NCBI RefSeq assembly: GCF_003846445.2
Contig: NZ_CP030139.2
Location: 1,116,001-1,180,000, forward strand
Source of the DNA: Synechococcus elongatus PCC 11801
GTDB lineage: Bacteria; Cyanobacteriota; Cyanobacteriia; Synechococcales; Synechococcaceae
Direction: 5' to 3'
Length of the DNA stretch: 64,000 nucleotides
A program made the position numbers and the translations under genes. The notes under the pieces are model-generated. The model was not told the DNA's origin, ran no database searches, and saw only the letters and a list, made by a program, of their open reading frames with translations. Every line of letters begins with the position of its first letter. Position 1 is the first letter of the stretch. This document shows positions 55,307 through 63,064 of the stretch, in pieces.

Positions 55307-56125
55307 ATGACTGCTCCTGTCACCCCTGACCAAATTGAGCTGCTGATAGCGGGATATGTTCTCTGTGACCTCAGCCCAGAGGAAGCAGCCGAATTTGAAC
55401 AACTCCTGCGGGATAACCCTGCCCTTTGGGATGCAGTTGCCGAGGCACAGGCAGCGTTAGAACAAACTTTTTCAGTTGAGGAACAAGCGCCGCCTGCTTA
55501 CCTTAAGCCATCGATTCTGAGTGCAGCTCAGGTTCTGCAGCAAGCGGTCATCCCTAGCGATCGCGAAACAATTGCTTCGCCAGCAAATCCTGACAACCCG
55601 GCGATGCAAGCAGCCAACAGCAATGTGATTCCTTTGCGGCGCTGGCAACGGGGAATGGGTGCTGCAGCCGCTGTCTTAATTGCGGGCTTAGGCATCAGCA
55701 ATATTGTCCTGTGGCAATCGCTGCAAACCCTCCAAGCAGCACGACGTACTACCATAGATCCTCTTGTTTTCACACTAGAACGGACGCCACTCACGCCAAC
55801 GCCCAATGCCTCAGTGCGGGTCATGGTCGATCCCAGTGACTTGGAAGCGACCCTCGATATCAAAAACTTGCCGCCTTTGGCTGAGGGTGAGGTTTACGTG
55901 CTATGGACAGTCGTTAAACCCAATGCACCAGTCACCACCGATGATAAAGATGCGATTCTGACGCAAGTGTTTCGGGTCGATGAGCGGGGCCAATTCAGCC
56001 AGCGGATTGCCGTGCCTCCAGTCTTTCGCGATCGCGGGTTAGTTCAGGCTGTCGCTGTCACGATTGAGGATGCGAAGGCTCCTCAAAAGCACCTCGCCAA
56101 ACCCATCCTGATTCAGCGCATTTAA
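55307..56125 (+). CDS. RskA-type membrane anti-sigma factor
   Basis: The 272-residue protein has a cytoplasmic anti-sigma domain (LLIAGYVLCDLSPEEAAEFE at residues 12-31), one membrane helix at about 117-136 (GAAAAVLIAGLGISNIV) and an extracytoplasmic RskA-like domain. That domain has ATLDIKNLPPLAEGEVYVLW (split), TQVFRVDERGQF and a C-terminal VQAVAVTIEDAKAPQ. No HxxxCxxC zinc motif is seen in the N-terminal domain. It should sequester the upstream sigma factor until proteolysis releases it. Confidence 0.87.
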   Translation: MTAPVTPDQIELLIAGYVLCDLSPEEAAEFEQLLRDNPALWDAVAEAQAALEQTFSVEEQAPPAYLKPSILSAAQVLQQAVIPSDRETIASPANPDNPAMQAANSNVIPLRRWQRGMGAAAAVLIAGLGISNIVLWQSLQTLQAARRTTIDPLVFTLERTPLTPTPNASVRVMVDPSDLEATLDIKNLPPLAEGEVYVLWTVVKPNAPVTTDDKDAILTQVFRVDERGQFSQRIAVPPVFRDRGLVQAVAVTIEDAKAPQKHLAKPILIQRI

Positions 56126-56185
56126 GCAACTAAATCAACTGGAAGCCGCTCGCAGTTCAGGCTAGATGGCAATCGGAGTGTACTG

Positions 56186-56872
56186 TCAGCGCGATCGCCG
56201 ACGAGCCGTTGGCGGTGGCGTATTTTCACTCAAGTTCAGAGCCTGACGACCATTGCGGATAATTTGCATCATCTGGGTCAAGCGTTGTTCCATATCCCGC
56301 AGCACTTGATCGGCATAGCTATCGGCCCCGCGCCGCAACTCCTCGCATTCCACTAGCGTTCGTTGTCGCTGTTCCGCGAGTTGCTGCTGGGTTTGGCTCC
56401 GCAGCTGATCAACTTCGGCTTGGGTTTGCTGGCGCGAGCTGTCAGTTTCTTGACGAACTTGCAATTGAAATTGTTGAGCTTCCCCACGAATTTGGGTTGC
56501 TTCTGCGATCGCCTGTTGTCGCAAGGCTTCACACTCTTGCTGAGTTTGTTGGCGCAGTTGCTGAGCCTCACGCTCCACTTGCAGGCGAATGCTGTTTTGC
56601 TCAATCAGCAAGGCACGCTCTTGTTGCGCCTGCGCCACGATCGCCTGGGCCTGCTGTTGCGCTTCGGCCAGAATTTGCGCCTGGCGCTCAAGAATTTGCT
56701 GAGCTTGTTGGATCGCAGCAGGCAGCCCCGCTCGCACATCATCCAAGAGGTCGAGTAGGTCATTTTCCCGCACGAGGATACGCCCCGAGAGTGGCACTCG
56801 CGTGCCGTCGAGAACTGACTCTTCGAGTTGCTCCAGCAAGTTCAAGACATCGAGCGATTGGGCTTGGGTCAC
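56186..56872 (-). CDS. DivIVA-like / coiled-coil protein (228 aa)
   Basis: The protein begins with a short domain ([20 protein letters not shown], then [17 protein letters not shown]) and continues as one long glutamine/glutamate-rich coiled coil up to about residue 200. The tail is basic (TARRRSR). Annotation pipelines often call such proteins ATP-synthase-b-like, but it lacks a membrane helix, and I think a DivIVA-like scaffold is closer. The GTG start overlaps the coaD stop (GTGA), so the pair is coupled. Confidence 0.65.
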   Translation of the reverse strand: MTQAQSLDVLNLLEQLEESVLDGTRVPLSGRILVRENDLLDLLDDVRAGLPAAIQQAQQILERQAQILAEAQQQAQAIVAQAQQERALLIEQNSIRLQVEREAQQLRQQTQQECEALRQQAIAEATQIRGEAQQFQLQVRQETDSSRQQTQAEVDQLRSQTQQQLAEQRQRTLVECEELRRGADSYADQVLRDMEQRLTQMMQIIRNGRQALNLSENTPPPTARRRSR

Positions 56873-57369
56873 GTCAGGCGATCGCGCTCTACAACACGGT
56901 GAAACTGATCATAAAGGGCGGCTGCCACATGGTTAGGCACCAAATGTTCGATGTTGCCGCCAAAGCGTGTCACCTCTTTGACGAGGCTACTACTGAGGAA
57001 GCTGTACTCCGTCGATGTTGTCAAAAACACGGTTTCTAAATCAGGAGCCAGCGTTTTATTGGTATGCGCCATCTGCAACTCCAGCTCAAAGTCAGACAGC
57101 ACTCGTAAGCCCCGTAAAATTGCTCCGGCTTGACGCTGGCGGGCATAGTTGACCGTTAGGCCCTCAAAACTTTCTACCTGGGCATTGGGTAGATGAGCGA
57201 TCGCCTTGGAAATTTGTTCCAAGCGCTCCTGGACGGAGAACATTGGCTGCTTGTTGGGATTGCGCAAGACCGCTACATAGACCTGCTCGAAGAGACGACA
57301 GCCCCGCTCAATAATGTCGAGGTGCCCAAGGGTAATTGGATCGAAGCTGCCGGGATAGATGGCCTTCAA
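56869..57369 (-). CDS. coaD: Phosphopantetheine adenylyltransferase
   Basis: The 166-residue protein starts [20 protein letters not shown] with the nucleotidyltransferase (H/T)xGH motif, then [32 protein letters not shown] and [15 protein letters not shown]. It couples ATP with 4'-phosphopantetheine to dephospho-CoA, the fourth step of CoA synthesis. The start codon is TTG: an in-frame stop lies nine codons upstream and the family N-terminus coincides with it. It is translationally coupled to the downstream coiled-coil gene. Confidence 0.95.
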   Translation of the reverse strand: MKAIYPGSFDPITLGHLDIIERGCRLFEQVYVAVLRNPNKQPMFSVQERLEQISKAIAHLPNAQVESFEGLTVNYARQRQAGAILRGLRVLSDFELELQMAHTNKTLAPDLETVFLTTSTEYSFLSSSLVKEVTRFGGNIEHLVPNHVAAALYDQFHRVVERDRLT

Positions 57370-57457
57370 AGCAAGACTCGCTGCGGTGGCTCAATCTTAG
57401 CCCGCAGCCCCGTGGATTCTACACTGGGGAAGACCGCGATCGCTTGGGAGCAATGGG

Positions 57458-57940
57458 ATGTTGGACGAACAAGCCAAAAAGGTGCTGCTGCGTAAAATTC
57501 CGCATGGCCTCTACGTCTGCGGCGTCAAAGACGGTGAGGAAATCAACGGTTTTACCGCTAGTTGGGTGATGCAGGCGTCCTTTCAGCCACCGCTGGTGGT
57601 CAACTGCGTCAAATCTGACTCACGCTCCCATGCCATGCTCTCAGCCAGCGGTGTTTTTAGCTTGAGCTTTCTGGAAGCGGGTCAAAAAGACCTAGCAGCA
57701 CAGTTCTTCAAGCCGCAGCGACTGGTCGCCAATAAATTTGAAACGGTCAGTGCCTACCTCGGCGAAGCCACCGGCTGCCCGATTTTGGAAGAGGCCTTGG
57801 GCTACATCGAGTGCCGTGTGGTCGGCAAGGTTGAGCATGGCGATCACACTGTTTTTGTCGGTGAAGTGATTGCTGCAGGTCTCCACCGGGAGGGCGATCT
57901 GTTGACCTTAGAAAGCACCGGCTGGAACTACGGCGGCTAA
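57458..57940 (+). CDS. Flavin reductase-like domain protein
   Basis: The 160-residue protein is a flavin_Reduct family member, with the FMN-binding N-terminus LRKIPHGLYVCGVKDGEEIN, then GFTASWVMQASFQPPLVVNC (split), SHAMLSASGVFSLSFL and C-terminal HTVFVGEVIAAGLHREG. It binds FMN and probably reduces it with NAD(P)H. Cyanobacteria use the same domain at the C-terminus of flavodiiron proteins; this is a stand-alone copy. The physiological partner is unknown. An SbcC-like gene starts 11 bp downstream. Confidence 0.82.
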   Translation: MLDEQAKKVLLRKIPHGLYVCGVKDGEEINGFTASWVMQASFQPPLVVNCVKSDSRSHAMLSASGVFSLSFLEAGQKDLAAQFFKPQRLVANKFETVSAYLGEATGCPILEEALGYIECRVVGKVEHGDHTVFVGEVIAAGLHREGDLLTLESTGWNYGG

Positions 57941-57951
57941 AATCCGTTGCT

Positions 57952-60720
57952 ATGGAAATCCGCTCGGTCAGTCTACGCAACTTCAAAACCCACGCCGAAG
58001 CTGCCTTTGACTTCCGGCCGGGCGTCAATGCCATCTGTGGTGAAAACGGCGCGGGCAAAACCTCTATTCTGGAGGCGATCGCCTGGGCCCTCTTTGACTT
58101 TGACAGTGGCTACCGCAAGGAGGATCTGCGGCGGCAGGGCGAGAGTAATACCAGCGTCACCGTCGGCTTAGTTTCCGCCCGGGATGGCCGCTACTACGAG
58201 GTGCAGCGCCGCTCCTTCAAAAGTCGCCCCGATAGCTATCAGATTTATGACCCTGAGCTAGGCCTGAAGCTCGATAACGTCGAGAATATCGGCGCGGCGC
58301 GGCAGTGGCTCTGCGATCACCTTGGCTTTCGGGCGGGCATGGATCTCTCGCGGCTGTTCGCAGAGGTGATCGGCATTCCCCAAGGCACTTTTACTGCGGA
58401 TTTTCTGAAAACACCTAGCGATCGCCGACGGATTTTTGATCCCATCCTCGGCCTCGAGTCCTATCGAGATGCCCATCGCCAGTCCGTTGATTTGCAGCGC
58501 TATGCCGAAGGCCAGCAGCAGGCGATCGCGCAACAGGTGGCCATCCTGACAGCAGAAGTTGCGGATTTACCTACGCTGGAGCAGCAACTGCAGCAGATCA
58601 GCCAGAGCTTGGAACAGCAGCGATCGCAGCTGCAGCAACGCCAGCAGGAACGGCAACGGGCGCTGAGCGAGCTACAACAGCTCAAACAGCAAGCCCAACA
58701 GCAGCAACAACAGCAACAACAGCTGCAACAGCTTGAACTACAGCGACAGGCTTTAGAGCAACAGCAACAGATCCAGCTGCGATCGCGAGATGAGGCGATC
58801 GCGGCTCAGCAGACTTTAGAAGCCAGTCGAGACGGTTGGCAGCAGTATCAGCAGTTGACCGAGCAGATTCAGACTCTGAACGGACAACTGCGTCAGCGCG
58901 AGCAGGGGCGACGCCAGCTCAATCAGTTACAACAGCAGCTCAGCCAATTGCGGGAAGCGGCCGCAGGACTGGAACAGCAGATCGCTTCACAGGCCCGTTG
59001 GCAAGAGCAGATCGACCAGCGTCAGCCCGATCTGCAACGCCAAGAGCAACTGGAAGTGATCCTGCGACAACAGCAGGAACAGCAGCAGTCCCTCAGCCAA
59101 CTCGAGCAGCGGCGCCATTGGCTCCAACAGCGTTTAAAGGCGATCGCGACTGAGCAGCAGACGCTGCAACAGCGTTTGAGCGAACTGCAAAGCCTAGCGA
59201 CGAAGCTCACTGAGCTTCCCCGCTGTCAAGCCGAAATTGAGCAGTTGCAAGAGCGCTTGGCTCGAGCCGAAACGTTAGGAAATCTCGCCCAAGACCGCCG
59301 AGCCCAGCTCGAGACATTCACAGCCGCGATCGCCCAGCATCAGCAAGCAGTCGCGGCTGCTCAGGCACAACTGAACGATTTACAAGCCGCGCTGCCGCTC
59401 TATCAAGTCAATCTGGTGCAGGTTGGCGAGACGCTTGAGCAGGGACTGCAGCTCCTTGCCCGTCAACTCGACGATCAGCAATCCTTTTTTGCCCAACTCG
59501 GCGGCGGCGATCGCCCAGCCCTCAGCCAGCGGCTCCAGCAGCAACAGCAGGCCCTCTCCCAGCTGCGGCAGCTCGAAAAACAGGTTGACCAGCAAGGACT
59601 GCTGAAGCAGCAATTGCAAAAACTGCAGACTGAGCAACAGGCGCTGGAACAAGAACGACGACAGATCTCGACGGAGCTGCAAGCGGCCCCTGGAGTGATC
59701 GCTGCGATCGCCCAAGCCGAGGCCGATCTGCAAGCCCTCGGTGATCCTCGGCGCGAACTGCAACTACTGCGATCGCAACTGCAGGCAGGTGCAGCAGTCA
59801 CCAGCCAACTCGAGCAAAACCAAGCCCAGCAAGCTCAGCTACAGCCCCAGATTCAACCACTGCAAGATCGCCTTGAGGCGCTAGCGGAGCTGGAGAGCCA
59901 GCTCCATCAGGCAGAACAAACCCGTCAGCGGGCCACAGAGGACTATCGGCGCTACCTGCAGGCTGAGTCAGTCAGCCAACAGCTGCCAGAACGGGAAGCA
60001 CAGCTACAGCGCAGCACTGAACAACTCACTCAAATTCAGGCTGAATGGCAAACCTTGAAAGAGGCGATCGCCGCTGAACCCGCCCTCGATCCAGCTATCC
60101 TTGCTGCCGCGGAACAAACTTGGCAAGCACTCGAAGGGGAATGTCAGCGCCTCACCGGTGCCCTCCCTGGGCTGGAACAGGAGCAGCAACGCCTGCAAAC
60201 TGAACTGAGTCGTCGCCAAGCCGCCGCTCAAAATCTGGCGGCGCAACAACAGCAATTGCAACAGCATCAAGCGATTGGTCAATTTATCGAGACGGCACGC
60301 CGCATCTACAACCAGAGTGGTCCGCGCATGAGTCGCTACTTCATCGGCGAAATCAGCCGCGAGGGCGATCGCCTCTACCGTGAGCTGCTCGCTCGTCCCG
60401 GCGTCGCCTTGGATTGGACGGAAGACTACGAAATTCGCGTTCAAGAAGGTGGGCGTTGGCGACCGTTCAAAACCCTCTCTGGTGGCGAGCAAATGTGTGC
60501 GGCACTAGCCGTGCGCTTGGCGCTGCTACGTGTCATTGGCCAATGCCCGATCGCCTTCTTTGATGAACCCACCACCAACATGGATCTGCAGCGCCGCCGT
60601 CAGCTGGCAGACGCAATCGGCAATCTTCAGAGCTTCCGGCAGCTCTTTGTGATCAGCCACGACGACACCTTCGAGCATCTCACCGAAAACATCGTGCGAG
60701 TCGAGCGGCAACTCGTCTGA
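57952..60720 (+). CDS. SbcC/Rad50-like SMC-family ATPase
   Basis: The 922-residue protein has an N-terminal ABC head half with Walker A GENGAGKTS (30-38), a ~600-residue glutamine-rich coiled coil, and the C-terminal head half with the signature LSGGEQM, Walker B in CPIAFFDEPTTNMD and the switch histidine in VISHDD. It is most like SbcC, which with SbcD trims DNA ends and hairpins. No CxxC zinc hook is visible in the coil; the six cysteines are scattered singly. A partner sbcD is not in the window. The coil contains long glutamine tracts (around 58680-58760) from CAG/CAA repeats. Confidence 0.83.
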   Translation: MEIRSVSLRNFKTHAEAAFDFRPGVNAICGENGAGKTSILEAIAWALFDFDSGYRKEDLRRQGESNTSVTVGLVSARDGRYYEVQRRSFKSRPDSYQIYDPELGLKLDNVENIGAARQWLCDHLGFRAGMDLSRLFAEVIGIPQGTFTADFLKTPSDRRRIFDPILGLESYRDAHRQSVDLQRYAEGQQQAIAQQVAILTAEVADLPTLEQQLQQISQSLEQQRSQLQQRQQERQRALSELQQLKQQAQQQQQQQQQLQQLELQRQALEQQQQIQLRSRDEAIAAQQTLEASRDGWQQYQQLTEQIQTLNGQLRQREQGRRQLNQLQQQLSQLREAAAGLEQQIASQARWQEQIDQRQPDLQRQEQLEVILRQQQEQQQSLSQLEQRRHWLQQRLKAIATEQQTLQQRLSELQSLATKLTELPRCQAEIEQLQERLARAETLGNLAQDRRAQLETFTAAIAQHQQAVAAAQAQLNDLQAALPLYQVNLVQVGETLEQGLQLLARQLDDQQSFFAQLGGGDRPALSQRLQQQQQALSQLRQLEKQVDQQGLLKQQLQKLQTEQQALEQERRQISTELQAAPGVIAAIAQAEADLQALGDPRRELQLLRSQLQAGAAVTSQLEQNQAQQAQLQPQIQPLQDRLEALAELESQLHQAEQTRQRATEDYRRYLQAESVSQQLPEREAQLQRSTEQLTQIQAEWQTLKEAIAAEPALDPAILAAAEQTWQALEGECQRLTGALPGLEQEQQRLQTELSRRQAAAQNLAAQQQQLQQHQAIGQFIETARRIYNQSGPRMSRYFIGEISREGDRLYRELLARPGVALDWTEDYEIRVQEGGRWRPFKTLSGGEQMCAALAVRLALLRVIGQCPIAFFDEPTTNMDLQRRRQLADAIGNLQSFRQLFVISHDDTFEHLTENIVRVERQLV

Positions 60721-60997
60721 CCAGTTTTTAAGGACAGCAGACTCCAGCTATTTTCTTCCGCAAGACGTACCTTCAATCTGCGGTCAATACCGGCTTGTTT
60801 TACCCGCTGCGATCGCGACTCAACCGATGGGTCTCACCCGAAATTCTGTTGCGGGGGGTCTGGGGGAGTCGAGTCCCCCAGTGCGTGGGTGTGGGGGTGC
60901 ACAATCACCCCCACGGACAGAACGCTCGAATCTTTAGTCCAGCCAGATTGGCTCTAAGCATCTTGCTGTCTGCAATGGAGCAGCACTGATTAGCCAA
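60721..60997. other. Intergenic region with double-hairpin repeat element
   Basis: The region between the SbcC-like gene and the psbV terminator contains no gene I can support. Two hairpins stand side by side: CTGGGGGA/TCCCCCAG at 60860-60881 (six-base loop) and GTGGGGGTG/CACCCCCAC at 60891-60914 (six-base loop). The second arm and following bases (CACAATCACCCC-C-ACGGACA) recur with one mismatch near 9186-9210, suggesting a dispersed REP-like element. Confidence 0.55.
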
Positions 60998-61026
60998 TAA
61001 AAAACCGGACCCTCGGCCCGGCTTTT
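60998..61026 (-). terminator. Intrinsic terminator of psbV
   Basis: On the minus strand the sequence AAGCCGGGCC, a short loop and GGTCCGG are followed by TTTTTT, an imperfect GC-rich stem with one bulge. It lies about 35 bp past the psbV stop. A separate 14-bp palindrome (GTTCAAGCTTGAAC) follows at 61027-61040. Confidence 0.75.
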
Positions 61027-61059
61027 GTTCAAGCTTGAACAGCGATCGCGAGAAGCGAC

Positions 61060-61563
61060 TTAGTAATAGATTTTGCCGCCGCCCCACTTGCTGCCAACCA
61101 CCTTCGGCTGGAGCAAGATGTGACCTGAGATCGCCACCAAATCGTCTTCCGTCAGGTTACGCATTTTCGGGAAGATATCGGTGCTCTTGGTGCTGGGGTG
61201 CAATTCTGAAATCTCGCGCTCACCATCGTAGGTGGTGGGGTTGTGCAGGTAGTCCACCAGGCTTTCGATGCTATCGCGAGGCGGGGTGGCCAGCGCCAAA
61301 GCCTCAGGATCAAGACCAACGTTGGGGTCAGTCTTGGTAATGCCACCGACATGGCATTGACCGCAGGCATAGGCAAACAGCTGTTTACCTTCAGCAACCT
61401 GCTTCAGGCTCAACGTGACATTGTCGCCTTGGGGATTCAGCTTGACTGTGCGAGTTTCTGCTGTCAGTTCAGCGGCCTGAGCGGCACCAATATTGAACTG
61501 AAACACGGCAAGCAGGGCCGCCAAAGTCAGCCAGAGGGTTCTTCTCAGCGTCTTGAAAACCAT
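61060..61563 (-). CDS. psbV: Cytochrome c550 of photosystem II (PsbV)
   Basis: The 167-residue precursor starts MVFKTLRRTLWLTLAALLAV, a Sec signal cleaved after the AQA box before AELTAETRTV. The haem site is ACGQCHVGG (CxxCH), and the distal ligand histidine lies in DLVAISGHILLQPKVVGSKW (split). The C-terminus ends in GGGKIYY, as in PsbV. It sits on the lumenal side of photosystem II and stabilises the oxygen-evolving cluster. I start at the ATG that begins the signal peptide, 53 codons inside the longest frame. Confidence 0.95.
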   Translation of the reverse strand: MVFKTLRRTLWLTLAALLAVFQFNIGAAQAAELTAETRTVKLNPQGDNVTLSLKQVAEGKQLFAYACGQCHVGGITKTDPNVGLDPEALALATPPRDSIESLVDYLHNPTTYDGEREISELHPSTKSTDIFPKMRNLTEDDLVAISGHILLQPKVVGSKWGGGKIYY

Positions 61564-61776
61564 GGATGGTGAACTGCTCCTGACTAGCTCTCGAAAAGGA
61601 CGGCTCTCGCCAGCCCAATGTGATGAAGGGGTTGAGGCGGTTTGGCTACAGGGCAAAATGATTTGCAGCAGCCAACGGCGACCAAAACCATCCTCAATAT
61701 TTACCATGCAGGGGCGAGGCAAATGAGAAAGTTGTTAGGCTCCGTTGCAAACTTGTGACAAGTTCAGCGATCGCTG

Positions 61777-62949
61777 CTAATCCAAGCTGTTAAAGGCTGC
61801 CAGCAATGCCTCCCAGCTCCGTCCCGCAGGGGTCACACCACAGGTCTCCCGCAGGTAGCGGTAAGCAGCCCGATGAGCCGGTTCGCCATCGCCACTGAAG
61901 CGGGCCATCAGCACTTCTTTGGTAATTTGGGGCTTCCGCCGTGGCTCCGTTGCGATCGCTGGGGACTCAGGCTGACTGGGGCTTTCGGCGGCTGGCCCTT
62001 CTGTCGGCTCGTCCACAGCTAAACGGCGAGGCACGTCGTAGCTGAGGAAATCCTTAGCCAGCATCGTCTGCGGAAAAATCGCCTGAGCTTCCGCCAGCAA
62101 ATCATCGAGGGTTTGCTCATTGCCCGGGGCATAGCGCGGGCTGAAGTGGGTCAGAATCAGCTGCCGTACGCCCGCTTGCCGTGCTACTTCCGCTGCCATC
62201 GTCGCCGTTGCGTGCAGCCGCTGTTCCGCCATCTCGCGATCACGATCGGAGAAGGTTGATTCGTGAATCAGGACATCGGCATCCTGCGCAAGGGCGATCG
62301 CCGACTCACAGAAAATCGTATCGGTGCAGTAGACAACACTGCGACCACGCTCGGTCGGCCCGCAAAGCTGTCGACCGTCGATCTGGCGACCATCTTCTAA
62401 AGTGACCGTCTGTCCGTCCTTCAGTTGTTTGTAGATTGGCCCCGGCGGAATACCGAGCGATCGCGCTTTTTCCACATCAAAACGTCCGGGACGATCGCGT
62501 TCTTGGATGCGATAGCCAAAAGCTGGCACACGATGATGGAGTGGCGCACAACTGACGACAATTTCATCGTCTTCGTAGATCACCCCCGGCTGGACCATCG
62601 CAATCTGCAATGGGTAGTTGATATGGGTGCGTGAATGTTGAGCACAAGCTTGCAGGTAATCGCGCAGAGACTTGGGGCCGTAGAGATCGATGCGCTCTGG
62701 ATTTCCTGCCAACCCAACACTGGCCAACAGACCCATCAAGCCGAAGACGTGATCGCCATGCATGTGGGTGACGAAGATGCGCCGCAGCTGACTGATCCGC
62801 AGTTCACTCCGCAGAAATTGGTGCTGAGTGCCCTCTCCACAATCGAAGAGCCAGACCTCAGCACGCTGGGGCAAACGCAGCGCTACCGCCGAGACATTGC
62901 GCGATCGCGTGGGCACGCCGGAACTCGTACCAAGAAAAGTGACCTGCAA
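61777..62949 (-). CDS. rnz: Ribonuclease Z with C-terminal extension
   Basis: The 390-residue protein starts [19 protein letters not shown], the classic RNase Z N-terminus, read from a TTG codon. The metallo-beta-lactamase motif [10 protein letters not shown] is at about residues 60-69, and further ligands lie in [22 protein letters not shown] and LTHFSPRY. It trims tRNA 3' trailers. About 80 residues extend beyond the usual ~310: a proline/glutamate-rich linker and a short helical segment ([20 protein letters not shown]). The start is inferred because no ATG or GTG lies near the conserved N-terminus. Confidence 0.9.
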   Translation of the reverse strand: MQVTFLGTSSGVPTRSRNVSAVALRLPQRAEVWLFDCGEGTQHQFLRSELRISQLRRIFVTHMHGDHVFGLMGLLASVGLAGNPERIDLYGPKSLRDYLQACAQHSRTHINYPLQIAMVQPGVIYEDDEIVVSCAPLHHRVPAFGYRIQERDRPGRFDVEKARSLGIPPGPIYKQLKDGQTVTLEDGRQIDGRQLCGPTERGRSVVYCTDTIFCESAIALAQDADVLIHESTFSDRDREMAEQRLHATATMAAEVARQAGVRQLILTHFSPRYAPGNEQTLDDLLAEAQAIFPQTMLAKDFLSYDVPRRLAVDEPTEGPAAESPSQPESPAIATEPRRKPQITKEVLMARFSGDGEPAHRAAYRYLRETCGVTPAGRSWEALLAAFNSLD

Positions 62950-63064
62950 GGGGTTGAGGAATGGAGATTCGTTCCCTATCCTGTCACAGGACAGCAGCGG
63001 AACCTGCAGTCAGTTGCCAGCGTCCGGCAGCTTCGGATCTGTGGTGTGGAGTGAGTCAATCTAA

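Noticed and set aside
58680-58760. CAG/CAA run taken at first for a simple-sequence repeat or CRISPR-like array
   Set aside because: It keeps the reading frame of the SbcC-like coil and encodes glutamine tracts. It has no spacers.
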